Below are positions 1 to 12,500 of a stretch of DNA of 64,000 nucleotides, in pieces. Under the pieces are notes generated by a model. It made no database searches, was not told the origin of the DNA, and saw only the letters and a program-made list of their open reading frames with translations. The stretch is taken from positions 11,707,752-11,771,751 of the forward strand of contig JAGGNK010013558.1 in NCBI GenBank assembly GCA_017590115.1. The letters run 5' to 3'. The stretch's first letter is position 1. Every line of letters begins with the position of its first letter. Source of the stretch: Montifringilla adamsi. Lineage: Eukaryota; Chordata; Aves; Passeriformes; Passeridae. The position numbers and the translations under genes are program-made.

Positions 1-503
1 CTGTGGAGCACTCAAGGATTCAAATGAGCTTATTCTTTGTTTTATTGATGATCCTCCAGGAGACACACGTGATAAGCTGGATTGCAGTTTTTTACTGGAA
101 ATACTGTCGTGGTTGGGAGGACTTTGATCTGCCTGTGGTTTTAGATCTGAATTTGCTTTCCTCAATCCTTTCAGACTTTGGCGGAACCAGGTGGGCTTTG
201 GTGCAACAGGAGGACCCTTTTTCACACTGTCATTTTCATCTGATTTTAGCACTTTGGAACCGACTAATTCTGATTCTGATTTCTTCATAACTGTCTCTGA
301 ACTGCTTCGATTTTGATTCTCTTTTTTTTTGTCTGTGCCAGGTTGCAAATCTAAGTGGACGTTGTTTTCACTCATGGTAGGATTAAATAAGCTTTTTATG
401 CAGTCAGAAATTTTAACCCAGGGGTCATCTGTTGTATCAAGACTATAATCTACCCGTGCTTGTCTTTTAAGTACAGGCCTTTGTATTGATGAAAGTGCAG
501 TCC
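1..503 (-). CDS. IL16: IL16 coding exon 16 (partial, runs off the left edge)
   Basis: The acceptor TTATTACAG precedes position 503, and two leading bases complete the codon split from exon 15. The frame stays open to base 1, where it reads SLSAPQ, and continues outside the window. It contains [20 protein letters not shown], then [10 protein letters not shown], which match the human linker ([21 protein letters not shown]), and [20 protein letters not shown], a class of proline-rich SH3-ligand-like motif conserved in human. It ends in the conserved KQRISSFE. The region is a low-complexity, Ser/Lys-rich linker between the second and third canonical PDZ domains. The segment between the two conserved blocks is highly diverged. 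Confidence 0.96.
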
Positions 504-3500
504 CTGTAATAAAAAGACATCGATTATAAACAACACTTCTCGCTGCATCATTATTAATTCATTAATGTTGAATTTCATTCAAGCCTCTGATAAATATTTT
601 TTGAAGTTTCTAAAAAATTTAAACATTTAAAAATTCGTAATTCTTGATCCATAAGTTCTGAATCCAGACACTGAAATTAACTGAAAAACAAGGCTTTTGC
701 ACACTTTTATACGAGATTGCTTTTTTAGAGGGTTCACAAATACTGAAATCCTGGGGTGCTGAAATCTTGATACAGGATGTAACAGCTAAAATAGAAAGTT
801 AAAATTGCAATGTTGTTTGCAGTCTAGAGAAAAAGCTTGTGTTACAGTAAATTCTTTTTAAAAACAATTATTTTCTACATTTATAAGTATATCCTACTCT
901 AAAAAGACTATCGTAGGAAGATCTTCTATATTTATGCTTCCTCAAATTTCCTCAGGCTTTTCCAGTTGACTTTTCTGATAAGTAAAAACTTGATTCTAAT
1001 ATGGGACTATTTTTTACTTCAGAAAGCAATTAAGCATTTTAATGTTAGACATGGCGAAGCTGAATGGCAGCAAACTTCTGTTTGTGCTGCTGCATATGTA
1101 TTGTTTTCTGCTTCAGTGTGAACTTTTTTTAAGGCAACATTTTTACTTTTTTTTAATGATCTGAGCCATAACTTGCAGAATTACATAAGCCTGTATGTTG
1201 TAAGAGACCTCTTGAGATTGTCTTGTTCCCTTAACACTGTTTCCTTAATTCTAACTAGTACAGCAGAAAATTAAGTTATCAGTGGTTTGTATCATTGCAA
1301 CACCTCGGGTCTTGAAATTATGCAAAAATATCCTTTAGAAATGCTAAAACTAAGCTTTAGTATGAGATATTCAGTATAACTAAGCAGTGTCATCTTAAGC
1401 AATACAGAAATACTGTACCTGTCCATTAACAATTTTTATAATAAATCATCTCTAATGCCGCTTTTGATCTAGTTTCTCTTTTTTACAAAGATTAATTATA
1501 ATTTTTAAAAATTACAAGAAATCATCTCTTATGCTTATTTTGATCTACTTTCCCTTTCTTTACAGATTAGTCAATAATTTGAAATTTCATCAGTTCATCC
1601 CAAAATTTAGAGATATGGTTTGAAGACTACATTTAAAGAGAAACTGAAGTCAGCTCAATACCCATTTTGGAATCCAAACTAAATACTAGGTATTTAGCTG
1701 GGGGAAAAAAGTTCATGGAATGAAACATACCTAATTTTTCTTTTCTTTCTTGATCTCTGCCCACTGGAGCAGCAGTTGTGTGTTCCTTATCACATGCAGT
1801 AGGAGAAGTGGTGAATACACTTTGGGTTACATCGGTTTGATGTCCCTCTAGCACTGCTTCTCCAACTTCCTGCTGAACAAACAGGAAAGAGAAGTGTGTC
1901 AGAATGCAATTATGCAAACCACACTATATATGAATCTGAAAAAAATATATGAATCTGGAAAGAAACAGAAACCCCATATAAAATTGTGGTAGGCAGGCCT
2001 CAGATTGACTAATACAGAATTTGTGGAGAATAAGGGTTAAAAAAAATTTAAAAGGACTTATGAAACCTTCTCTTAATGATCTGAAATACATTCTGACCAG
2101 AAACTTTCTCTCTTGGGTACATACAGATATACAGACTGTCTTAATAAAGGAAGTTGTCTTCCTGAACAGACCTTGATTTTTCATGGATTTTATTGATCTT
2201 AAGATTTAGGTTTTTCTCACCGTCATTTAGAATGACTAAGTACGAAGAATAAGAAGTTGCAGGGAGTGATGAGTTCAAGAAGTACTTATTACCCTTAATT
2301 TTACTTCTGAAAGTTGATTTTCTAGCAGTGGTTTCTACTGAGGGGATGGTAAAAATGACCTTACCTAGGATGCTTAAATGAAATTTTCTTGGATATTAAC
2401 ATTATATGTGGACTTCAGTTTGCTCTATATAATTTTGTATTGATCTTTGCAGCTTGGGAACTGGTTGTGGGGGGATTGTAGTTTTTTGTGTTTGGTTTAG
2501 TTATTTGTTGTTTTGGTTCAGTTTTTTCTGTGTTTTGTTTTTTGTATTTTTCCATTGCATTGCATTCAGAGCAGTTAATTTCTACTGCCATATTACTAAA
2601 CCTGAGGAAGTTTCGGTTTTAAACAAACCACAATTTTGTTTCAACATGCAGATCTCACAATCCTTCATGCTCATGCAAAAGTGAAACACTGTTGTCCTAG
2701 ATGAGAGAGGGAACTGAAATTTAGTAATGTAGAAATGTACACTTTTCAAATACTGTAGCTCATCAACAAAGATGTATGTGCACCACAATTCAAATGGGTT
2801 TATTTAATATCTCCTGGTTTCAAGAAATGTATCTGAGCCCAAGATTCCCTGCTGCACATAATATTAATGCTTTCTTCCAATAAAAATCCACTACTGAAAC
2901 AAAGAAATTATTGTTTTATGACTACTTCATAAACGATATGACTCTGTGACACAGGTAGTTGGGGTGAGCCACACCAAGCTGGCATCTGAGGCTGAAGCAG
3001 AGCATGCTTGATTACCACCAATGGCACATGCTCGTGAGACTTGGATTCATTCTTGCAACTGCTCTCACTGGGATTTCGACTCAGATACCTTACTATGGAA
3101 GATTTTCTTCAGACCATTCTCTGCCTTCTGATGTTACTTTGAACATAACATTTTGTGCTAAACTGGCTTCACTAAGATGTATTTTCAAAACAGAAGTGCC
3201 TCATCTCCTTCCCCCAATTCTAATGTGTGTATACATTTTCTATTTCTTTCCTACTCTTCTTTCTGCTGCTATGCAAAGCCACTTTGCCTTCCTCTTTCCC
3301 CTGCCTCACAAATATGAAGACACAAGAAAAATTTGTAAATTTTACTTTACCTGAACACTTGAAGAAGGTGATGCAGTCACTTCTGATACAGGCTTCTCTT
3401 TTCTATCTGCATTATTCTGGTCATCACACGTGCAGTCCTGCTTGAAGTATTTCCTTGGTGGAGGTTTGGGCTTTGATGATTTAGGTTTTCTAACGAGGAT

Positions 3501-6500
3501 CTCTGATGACTTCTTAGTGTTTTGCAAGGCTCGACCACCTTCACTACAGGTTGGAGGGGAATTTCTCCCTGAATTATTGGCAGAGAATGAGTACAGCAGC
3601 CCAGGCTGCTGGGTGATTGGTACATCTACACTGTGTACTCTTGCTTTCAAGTCTGTGAGCTGGTGCACAGCAGCAGGGGCACAGGAGGCCCGGGGGTTGT
3701 AGCTGCTGTCGCTGCTGGAGCGGGTCATGAGCCGCTGTGCCCTGCGGCTGCAGCAGCCCACGCTCCTGTCCATGTGCTTCTCACAGGGCTGCCTCCCGTG
3801 CCAGCTCATTTCCAGCCTCTTCACACCTGTACCAGGAACATGGTCAAAATGTCTGCTCAGTACGTGCAAAGTGCTCTCCTAAGATTCAGCTGGTGAAAGC
3901 TGCAGCTAAATATCATCCTTGGTGGATGCAAAGGTGTGTTTTATGCATTGAAGGCTTGTAGGGTCAAGAGTCAACAGCCTAGTTCCTAAACAACCTAATT
4001 TTTCCTATATATAGATATGTCAGCACTATAGTTTTACTGATGATGACTGTTACCTGTTGGTCCTTTAGAAGACACTCAAAGCAGTATCATTACTGGGAGA
4101 GGATGTCATACCTGAGCTGGGAAAATAGCTCCAGCCATGACTGCATTTCCTCACAAAAAAGGAATTAACAAGGTTTACCCCTAGGATATCACCTTCATAG
4201 TTCCTTGTTGTCATAGTCCCGTCATCTGCAGAAAGTGATTTGAAGAGCTCTAAGCAGAGCTTGTGAATTGGAGAGGATGAGCAACTGTGAGAGGAAGTTT
4301 GCACAATACATTTTTGTTGGTAATCAGACAGACTTGGTCTGTTTCCATCACTCTGTAACATATTATTGGAGACATGTTAGGAGGGGTGTCCTGTGAGGTT
4401 TCCTCCTCTTTCTTTCTGCTCTGGGTTACTTGACTTTTCAAGGAGTCTAATACAGTATGTAGTCATCCTTGACATCTTTTAAGTCAAAATGACCATGTCT
4501 CAGTGAATGCATTTATTCCCTTACCTTCAGTACTCCATTGGTGTCTCTCCTTTCCAAATCTGTTGCTTTCCACAGCTTGTGCAACAGCTTCTTTTAGCTG
4601 TTGCTCAGACACCTAGGAAATATTATGCCATTTTAGTCTCATGAGGTGAGTTAATTGCACACCATTATATTTGTATATATCCCAATATATATGAAGTATC
4701 TATATGGATGTGCTTTTTTCAGTGGCTGTTTAGGTAAAATGGGACCTTTCAAAGACAAACATTCTTTTGCAGATTTCACTAGAAGTGGAGTCCTGGATTT
4801 AACAGATGACTCAATACAACATACTTTATGTAACACTTTAAACTTAATAATAATTTATACAGTATTTGGTGTTAGGAAGCATTTTGTTGAAAAACCTTGC
4901 AAGAATAAAAGATTGTACTTCAATATTAATTTAATTACAAATATTGGCAGGGCAAGACCTAAATTTTAATTATTGAAAGACAGTGTATAAACATTTATTT
5001 CTTTTTGGGGAGGTATGTTCCCTCTTTCAAATTATTTATTTATTCTTGTCAATTCTTTCTTACATAAGAATTATGTTTTGGGTTATTCCTTAAATGTTAT
5101 TTCTGTAGTTTCCTTATTCACTGCATAGAACCTCATGTCAGACTGTTAAGACTGTCACCAGTGATCTTCAAATCTTAAATGATTATACTTAAGAGAGTGC
5201 ATATCTCAGATTTTTTTTTGTGTGTGCAGTGATGATCATAAAGAGATCAGCATCTTTGTAGTCAACATTTTTCCACTTGTATTAGATCAGCACTTGCTCC
5301 CTCTTAGTTCTCAATATGAGCTATATTGTAATTCAGAAAGAATACAGACTGTGCTACCTGTGGTTCAGGGTGTCTGCTGACAATGATTTGTACTGCACCA
5401 GGATCACAATGGCTCAGCACAGCATAAACTTCATTAAGGGTTGTATTTTGTACTGAAGTTTCATTAATTTCAAGAATTTCATCTCCACACCTAGAGAGAT
5501 ATTAAAAAAAATGAGAGGATGTAAACAAAAGAGATTTTCTCCTGACCTCATCTCACCCATGTGAAAACATAAAAAAAACAAATTCATAAGGTCAACCTAA
5601 TTAATTTTATTACAGATTAAATCTGTCTTTCTGTCCTGTTACAGAAAATAGAATGGGAATGAGTTGGATGTCAAGGGGTTTTGATCTGCCATGTTGCATG
5701 CAATCTCTGAGCTTTTTGCATGTTCAGCTGTGCACAGTTGGTGTTCTTTCTGCAGCTCAGCTGCTGCTTCCACCTACACCTTCCTTCCTTTCCAGTTAAC
5801 ATTTCACATCTCATGTCTTTGTGTTATGTTAGTGCTATTTAAGGTCAGAAAGGATGTTATGTTTCTGCTACATATGTGAATAACTTGTTAAAAGAAAAAT
5901 TCCAATGACAAACTACCAAAATCTGCTAAACTGGATCTTTACAGATAAAATCCAAATTTGGCTCATATGGAAACTGAGATTGCCTTGCTCTGCTCTAGTT
6001 CTCACACATATTAAGAGCCTGACTGAAGGCACTCATTTGTATCATGCAAATATTCAAATAATTTAAAACTACAGTTCTTTCAGCTAAAGTATTAGAGAGG
6101 AGGATTACAGAACACCTAAACTTAAATCAAAAATACTTCACTGAAACTGCTGTGGTCTGTTCAATTCTCAATATTTTCAACACTACTAGTTGGTCAAAAA
6201 TCTCTGAAAGTGAATTTCTACACTCTCATTAAAGCTCATTTCAGCAAATCTGTTTTTCTATTGGGCAAGAACTGATAGAATTTGAGGAGCTTGTATCAGG
6301 AAAACAATCTAATGCTCAAACAAGCCAAATTATGCCATATGTTTAGGTTTTTCCAAACACTTTCTCACTTGGAGATCTCCTCCAGTAGCAATGCTACAAG
6401 CTTGTCTAATAACTTCAAAGTTAGCCCAGCTTGGACAAGAGGCAGAGATTTCACTGGGTTGTTGTATTTCTATAAATCCCACATATCCTGAAGACATGCT

Positions 6501-9500
6501 CCAACCCTGGGAATAGCACACGTGCCTTAAACCCCAAATTCCTAGAAATCAGTATTTCTTTCTGCCCAAATAGGTCAAAAATAAACCCATACAACAGATC
6601 AATGAGGAACTTGTGGCATAAGACAGCCAACCTTTCTCATCCTACCTGAGTCTCCCATCCATATGTGCCACTGAGCCTGGCGAGAGGGTGTGAATAAAGA
6701 TCCCTGAAATACACTGGAAGTAAGGGATGCTACATAACCCAATTCCAAGGCCAACACCTGGCTCTGAAAGAATCAATAATAATAAAAAAACTCCATAAGA
6801 AACAGTCAAATCAAACCATTGAAGAACCTTCTTAAAAATTAATCAAATTCTTTTTTCTTCACAAACCAGAACAAAAGTCTCGTGTCATGAGTGTTGCACA
6901 TTCAGTATTTGTTGCAGCTTCCACTGCATTTTTCGATACCTTTCTATTGTTTTATTATGGGGTTGTTACGGGGGCTTTTGTCCCCCTCATGATTAAAGTG
7001 TAACAGACACAATGGAATGCAGGTTTATTTTGCAAAATAACTGTCATTATAGAAGAATTCAAATGACTTTACAAGGAGACAGAATAGAAAAAAAAAATTA
7101 AGGGGCTAAAATTAAGTGGAAAAACAAGCTAAAATTAAGGATATATGGCTGCTGTTAGCTATATCATTTCAGTCCTCCCTCTGTTTAATACAGCTAAAGA
7201 CTTTTGAGAGTTTACCCTCTTTGCTCTGGACAGTCACTGATGTCAGATCCCATCCTGTGTGTTTGGTAAGTCCCTAATACCTCACAGAGGCTTTGCTTTG
7301 TTTGTTGCTCTGATGTTCCCATATTTAAAAGCTTATTTCACTTTGCCAGTGGTTGTTTATAAGTAGAAGATGATGACACTTGGAGAGGAGGTGAAAGAAC
7401 TACAAGAAGAGGTAGATACTTATTTTATTTGGTTTTAAGCCTTTTCAAGAGTGAAATTAACTGCTTGCATAATTACGGGTAAGAGCTGCACAGTCTGCTT
7501 AATAAGAGGCATTTGTTGGCAAGAGCTTTACTCTTTCAAGTGAAGGATGAATGTGACTCTAGTGCTTGAGAGCAAAAAATCCTCAATGATTGGCTCATGA
7601 GGACAGATGGTGCTCAAAATCCTGCTGTTGATAGATACTTGTTAGCACTGACAGGTACCGAGATCTAATTTAATCTATTAAAAAACCTTAGTTCAGGAAA
7701 AGAATCAGGTTTGTGAGAAAGACATTCAGAGAGCAAATGAACAGTGGTTTGTCAGTCAGTGCTTTGTTGGCACTGCTCAGTTAATGTCAACACTCACCTT
7801 TGTTTAGGGTAACTTCCATTATGACCCTGTCATTGGGCTTTGTAGGATTTAAGGAGAATGCTGCATTTTCTGAACTGAAAGAGCTGTTCTCCTTGGTTAT
7901 GCATGTGCTGGAGCTCAGTGACTGACACAAGAGGGGTGACTGACAGCTGGAAGCAGAATGAGGTGTGCTGAAGCTTGTCCTGACTGTAAGAGTCAGAAGA
8001 CCCTTTTTGGCCTGTTACAAAGAAAGACAGTGAGTGAATGGGTTGAGCTCACATGCACATTGTGTCTAAAACCAGTGGTTGTTTTGGCAGGAGAGTACAT
8101 AACCTTAAATTTCTGCAAAGCATCATAATGTGTTAATCCATGCATGGATTCTCCATTCAGTTCCAGGATTTCATCACCTGTTTTGAAAGAGAAAAAATTA
8201 TATTACTATTACTATATTGTGCAATAAGTTACATAATAACATACATGCACTCCAAAGGACTCCTGCAAATGCAAAAATAGATGCAGGTGTAAAAGTCACT
8301 TAGGGCTCACTTCAGCTTCAATCCGTCATTCAGTGTCATTTTTTGGGAAGTGGGAAAAGGGAGAGAAGAGGTATTTCCCACCTTCTTGTAGCCTTCCATC
8401 AGCAGCAGCAGCTCCACCAGGAAAGATGGTTTTGACATAGATGCCTATTGGTCCATAAATGCTGTCTTTACCACCAACAATACTGAAGCCCAAACCCTAA
8501 TTTATGGAAGAAAAAGCGTGTGAGAACCCATGTTCAGTTCTCATAACATTTGTAGTTTCTTCTGCATTACCTACATGGGCAGTATTGTCAGTGGAGTAGT
8601 ATAATACATGAAAAATAGTCAATCATGTTCCTGTAGTAAGAGTAAGTGGGAATTTCAGCAGAATCCTCTCATGTTTTGCTTTTTATTTGCTCCAATCAAT
8701 TAATTCACTATTATATGCACATAGAAAGGTGTCTAAATTATTTTTTAATTTTTTTTCTTGGATATGAATTAGCAGCCCAAAAGTAGCAACCTGCAGTCAC
8801 TTCTCTGCACTTTGCAGGTCACATGTGTGAGATGAAGTAAAACTCACAGTAAACCAAGAAAGCCAGTCTTACCTTCCCTTGTCCTTTCATCAGTACAATG
8901 TTTGAAATCACTGAAGCCTGTGAGCCACAGGATGTGTGCACAAGTTGTGCTGTACTTAGGGATCTAGATGGCCTCGAAATTGCCTGTGAACATTAAAAAA
9001 ACCAACAAAACCCACAATTTTCTTTTATGCATAAGCATAAATTCTCGAACATACATTGCAGCATCTTGTTTGTTTGAAATTTTCTTCCTTATAACTGATG
9101 GTACTAAAAATTCTTTTTTTTTAAAAAAAAAACTTTCTAATTTTCATAAGCCATTTGTTATTCAGAAAATTGCTGCTCACTGAATTTATCCTGTAGGGAT
9201 TAAATCAGAGAAAAATTAGGATGTTGGTCCTTGAAGTGGTGAAATGGTGTAGAAAGATATATTTGTGCTCTGCCTTGAGTCCCCATGCAAAACCCCATTT
9301 GTGGTCATTAGGGGACATAAACAAGTATTATAATTTTTGCCTTCAAGAACTGAACTAGAATCAAGACATTCAAAATCTTTCTTTCATCTTGTGACTAAAA
9401 ACTTTATCTTGGCACATACCAAACCTGTTTTTAGCATTTTCCTCAAAATATGAATTTGTGCTGGTTTTCTTAAATTCAGTCTTTGAGATTTGCCCCATTT

Positions 9501-12500
9501 TAATAAAATTTTAATGAAATATTTAGTGAAATGTTGAATAAAAATCTCCTATTTCAGCATGGAATTGGGTATTACAAGATAATTTAAGCACTGACAGAAG
9601 TCATTACCCAAAGCTAACTATGCATGAAGTTCAGCGAGGTCAGAGTTAATTGAACTCATTACACATCTGAGAGAGTTCAACACTTTTTTTTTTTTTGCTT
9701 TTTTTTATGCAGCAAAGTGAAACTAGCAGGTGTTGAAGAGTGAAATATCAGCCAAAATTATGGCTTCTGCATATGTGAGAGTTTCAATTTTGACATGAAA
9801 ACCAGATTATCTACTCAACATGGGCCTGGGAACAGGATTAAGAGCTGAACAGGTATGCAATACCAAAAATACACTCTCCAAAACGTATCCCTCTGTCAGA
9901 CCAGGGTGGCTGTTTATTCTGGTATGGGTCTTCTGAATCTGAAACAGGAAATTTTCAAATTTCTTTTGCTTCTGTGTAAGAAGGTGTATTTTTTATTTCT
10001 GTTTGTGGTGGGTAGCAATACCCAAAGCCCGGATGCTGCCGAAGAGCCTCTTCAAACGGGCAGGGTGTGCCATGCAGGAGCTTTGAGGGAAAGGAAACCC
10101 AGTGAATCCCTGAGGACCTGTCTGTGCACTGGGGTGTGGTTAGGTTGGGGTTTGTGCTCTGGTTTGCAGCCTCCTCGTTCCTGTTAAAGCCTTGGGTCCC
10201 TCAGGATGGGTGATGGGCCAGGAGAAGGCAGGGAGCAGCAGGGAGGGAGGTGGGAGCTGAGTGTGAGCAGCTTTGCCTCCATCTCCTCCTCCAGGTCTGA
10301 GCCTGGGAACCTTTGGCCATAAATAACCCAAACATTTCCCAGCCTCTGGTGGTCACTTGGCATCCATCTGGAGAGCACAGGAGCCAGTCTTCAGCCTCCT
10401 TTAACAGGTGTTTAAATCTCTCTTTCAGTGGAGACCATGATGAGTCCGTACGCACTTGTGGCCATGGCTGGGCCAGCACAGGTGCCTGGGGAGACTGGTG
10501 GCACTGGGGCTCAGAGCAGGGTGGTGTAAACCACCCTTGGGAATTCAGCCACACCACAGAACCTGCTGGGCAGTGGGAGGGAGAACCTGGAGAAATGGGG
10601 GTTTGCTGGTACGGAGCCTTTCCCACTCTCCCACCCCTCACGGAGGAGATGTTGGGGGCAGAAAGCAGAGGAGGCAGAGTGACCATCGCCCTGGCAGGGC
10701 CTGCGGGGCAGAGGGGATCTGGCAGGACGTGCCATGGTCATGCAGAGAGCCCTGCTGGGCACAGCGCCGTGTGTTTCCCAGGTGGCTCCGTGGCACTCAC
10801 CGGGGCTCTCCCTGCAGGGCAGTCCAGCTGCTGTGACAGCGATTTTCGGCTGGCGTGGAGGGCGGGGGGCTGGCGGTCCCTGAGGGGCGCAGCTCGGCGG
10901 GGCGCCGGGCCCTCCAGAGCCCCGGCCCAGAGCGGGCTCGCACCTGCCAGGGTGGGCAGAGAGCCACATTACTTTCAAGGGTTGGGCACCTTGTACAGGC
11001 GTTTTAGGTAAATGTTACTCAGAAATGTTTTTTCCCTTCGTTAAATCTCTTTGTGAAGGGATTGATGTTTTCAGTTGTCACTTTGGCGACAGCAATTAAT
11101 GTTAAATATAGTAAAAAGCATGCATTCCCTACCAAAAAAGTGTTGGCCTGTTTAGAATACACCATAAAAAAAAGCGCCCCAAACCATAAAATGCAAACCT
11201 TATGCACCAAAGCTGGCTGCAGGATGTTGTGCATACAGCAGCTGATGATTTTATGCATCAGCAATTCTTAGCTAAGGATCCCAGAATAAATTTGGACAAC
11301 ATTCAACATTTCTTTTAGCGCTGTAGTACCATCACACAATGGGGGCCTGTGATCTGCACCCTCTGAGTATTGCAAGAAAACAGATTATTGCTCTGCAACT
11401 TACTGGTGGAGTTACTGCGAGTCCGCTGGCATGCAGCCTTACCGTGCAGAAAACCATTCTGTATTTCCAAAGGCCTTTCCTTACGTGTTGGTGTTTCCTA
11501 AAACAAAACAAACAGAAACCCAACAAATGAAACCCATTGCTATGCAAGAAATTTCCAAAGTGATTTATTCTTAAAAAACAAATTTCTTCTAATTTGGCTT
11601 GCACAGATTTCAGCCTAAATTAAAAAAAAAAAAAAATGGAGCAAAATTCATTATTTAAAATAAATAGGAGGATAAAGGGGAATGAAGCTCAAAAGTTTGC
11701 TATGAAAATGATTATTACAAAGTAATAAGATAGAAATAGATTCAGGTCCTTAGACAAAATGAACAGAAAATTAATTGGACACCCCCAGTTGGTCCAGACA
11801 GATCAATAGCTTGATGAATGGGTAAGAAATAGCCATGCTTGTCTAATTTCTGGAGGTAGCTCATACTTTCCAGGTACTCAAGCACCTTGGGGAGGTGTTG
11901 CATTCAAGAGGAAAATTCTTAATCCCATCTGTGCAATGGTGGATAGGTGTCTAACTTTTGGTTAATAGGGATGTTTTTCAGTCAAAATACAATCTGAGCA
12001 TTTAAAAACCTCTGAGGACTAAGTTTAAGAGCTTTAAAAAACCCAGTACCTTCCAGCTGGAATCTCCTGTTGCTTGTGAAAATATGGCCCCTAATTCTAG
12101 CATTTAAAAACTTGTAGATTAAACATTCAGCTTTCTAAATGCAGATTTTTAGAACTTTTGGAAAATAAGTACATGATCACATCTGAATAACAGTTGATGT
12201 TATAATCAAAGGAATAATTTCTCGGTGGTTCCTGCAAGTCCTGATTCTGATCCTGTTTCCATGACACAATTATTTTGATCCTGAGGGAATCCCGGTTAAA
12301 GGAAGAACATTACTAAATACAGACACCATATGGAAATTGATATAAATAAAACAAAATGCCAAATTTTTCTGTGTTCTTCTCTAGGAGCTGAGACAGGAGC
12401 AGTGTCAGAGCACATTCAGGAGTTCTGTTTGGAGAGACCACCTACGGCATGCTAATTTTCCTCTTGGACAGCAGGTGGGGGTATTGCCAAGTAGCAAAAT

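Noticed and set aside
3827..3878. Upstream extension of IL16 exon 14 to the acceptor at 3880-3879
   Set aside because: Open frame exists, but the phase does not match exon 13, whereas the acceptor at 3828-3827 matches both phase and human sequence.
4193..4352. Exon-like minus-strand stretch (good acceptor TATGTTACAG, donor GAAG|GTGATA, open frame of 53 codons) between IL16 exons 13 and 14
   Set aside because: Exon 13 ends with one base and exon 14 starts with two, and together they reproduce human EGVKRLE exactly. Inserting this phase 0-to-1 stretch would break the frame, and human pro-IL16 has nothing here.
10313..11011. 232-codon plus-strand open frame
   Set aside because: Antisense to IL16 exon 6 in a GC-rich block. 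No domain or splice logic; explained by composition.
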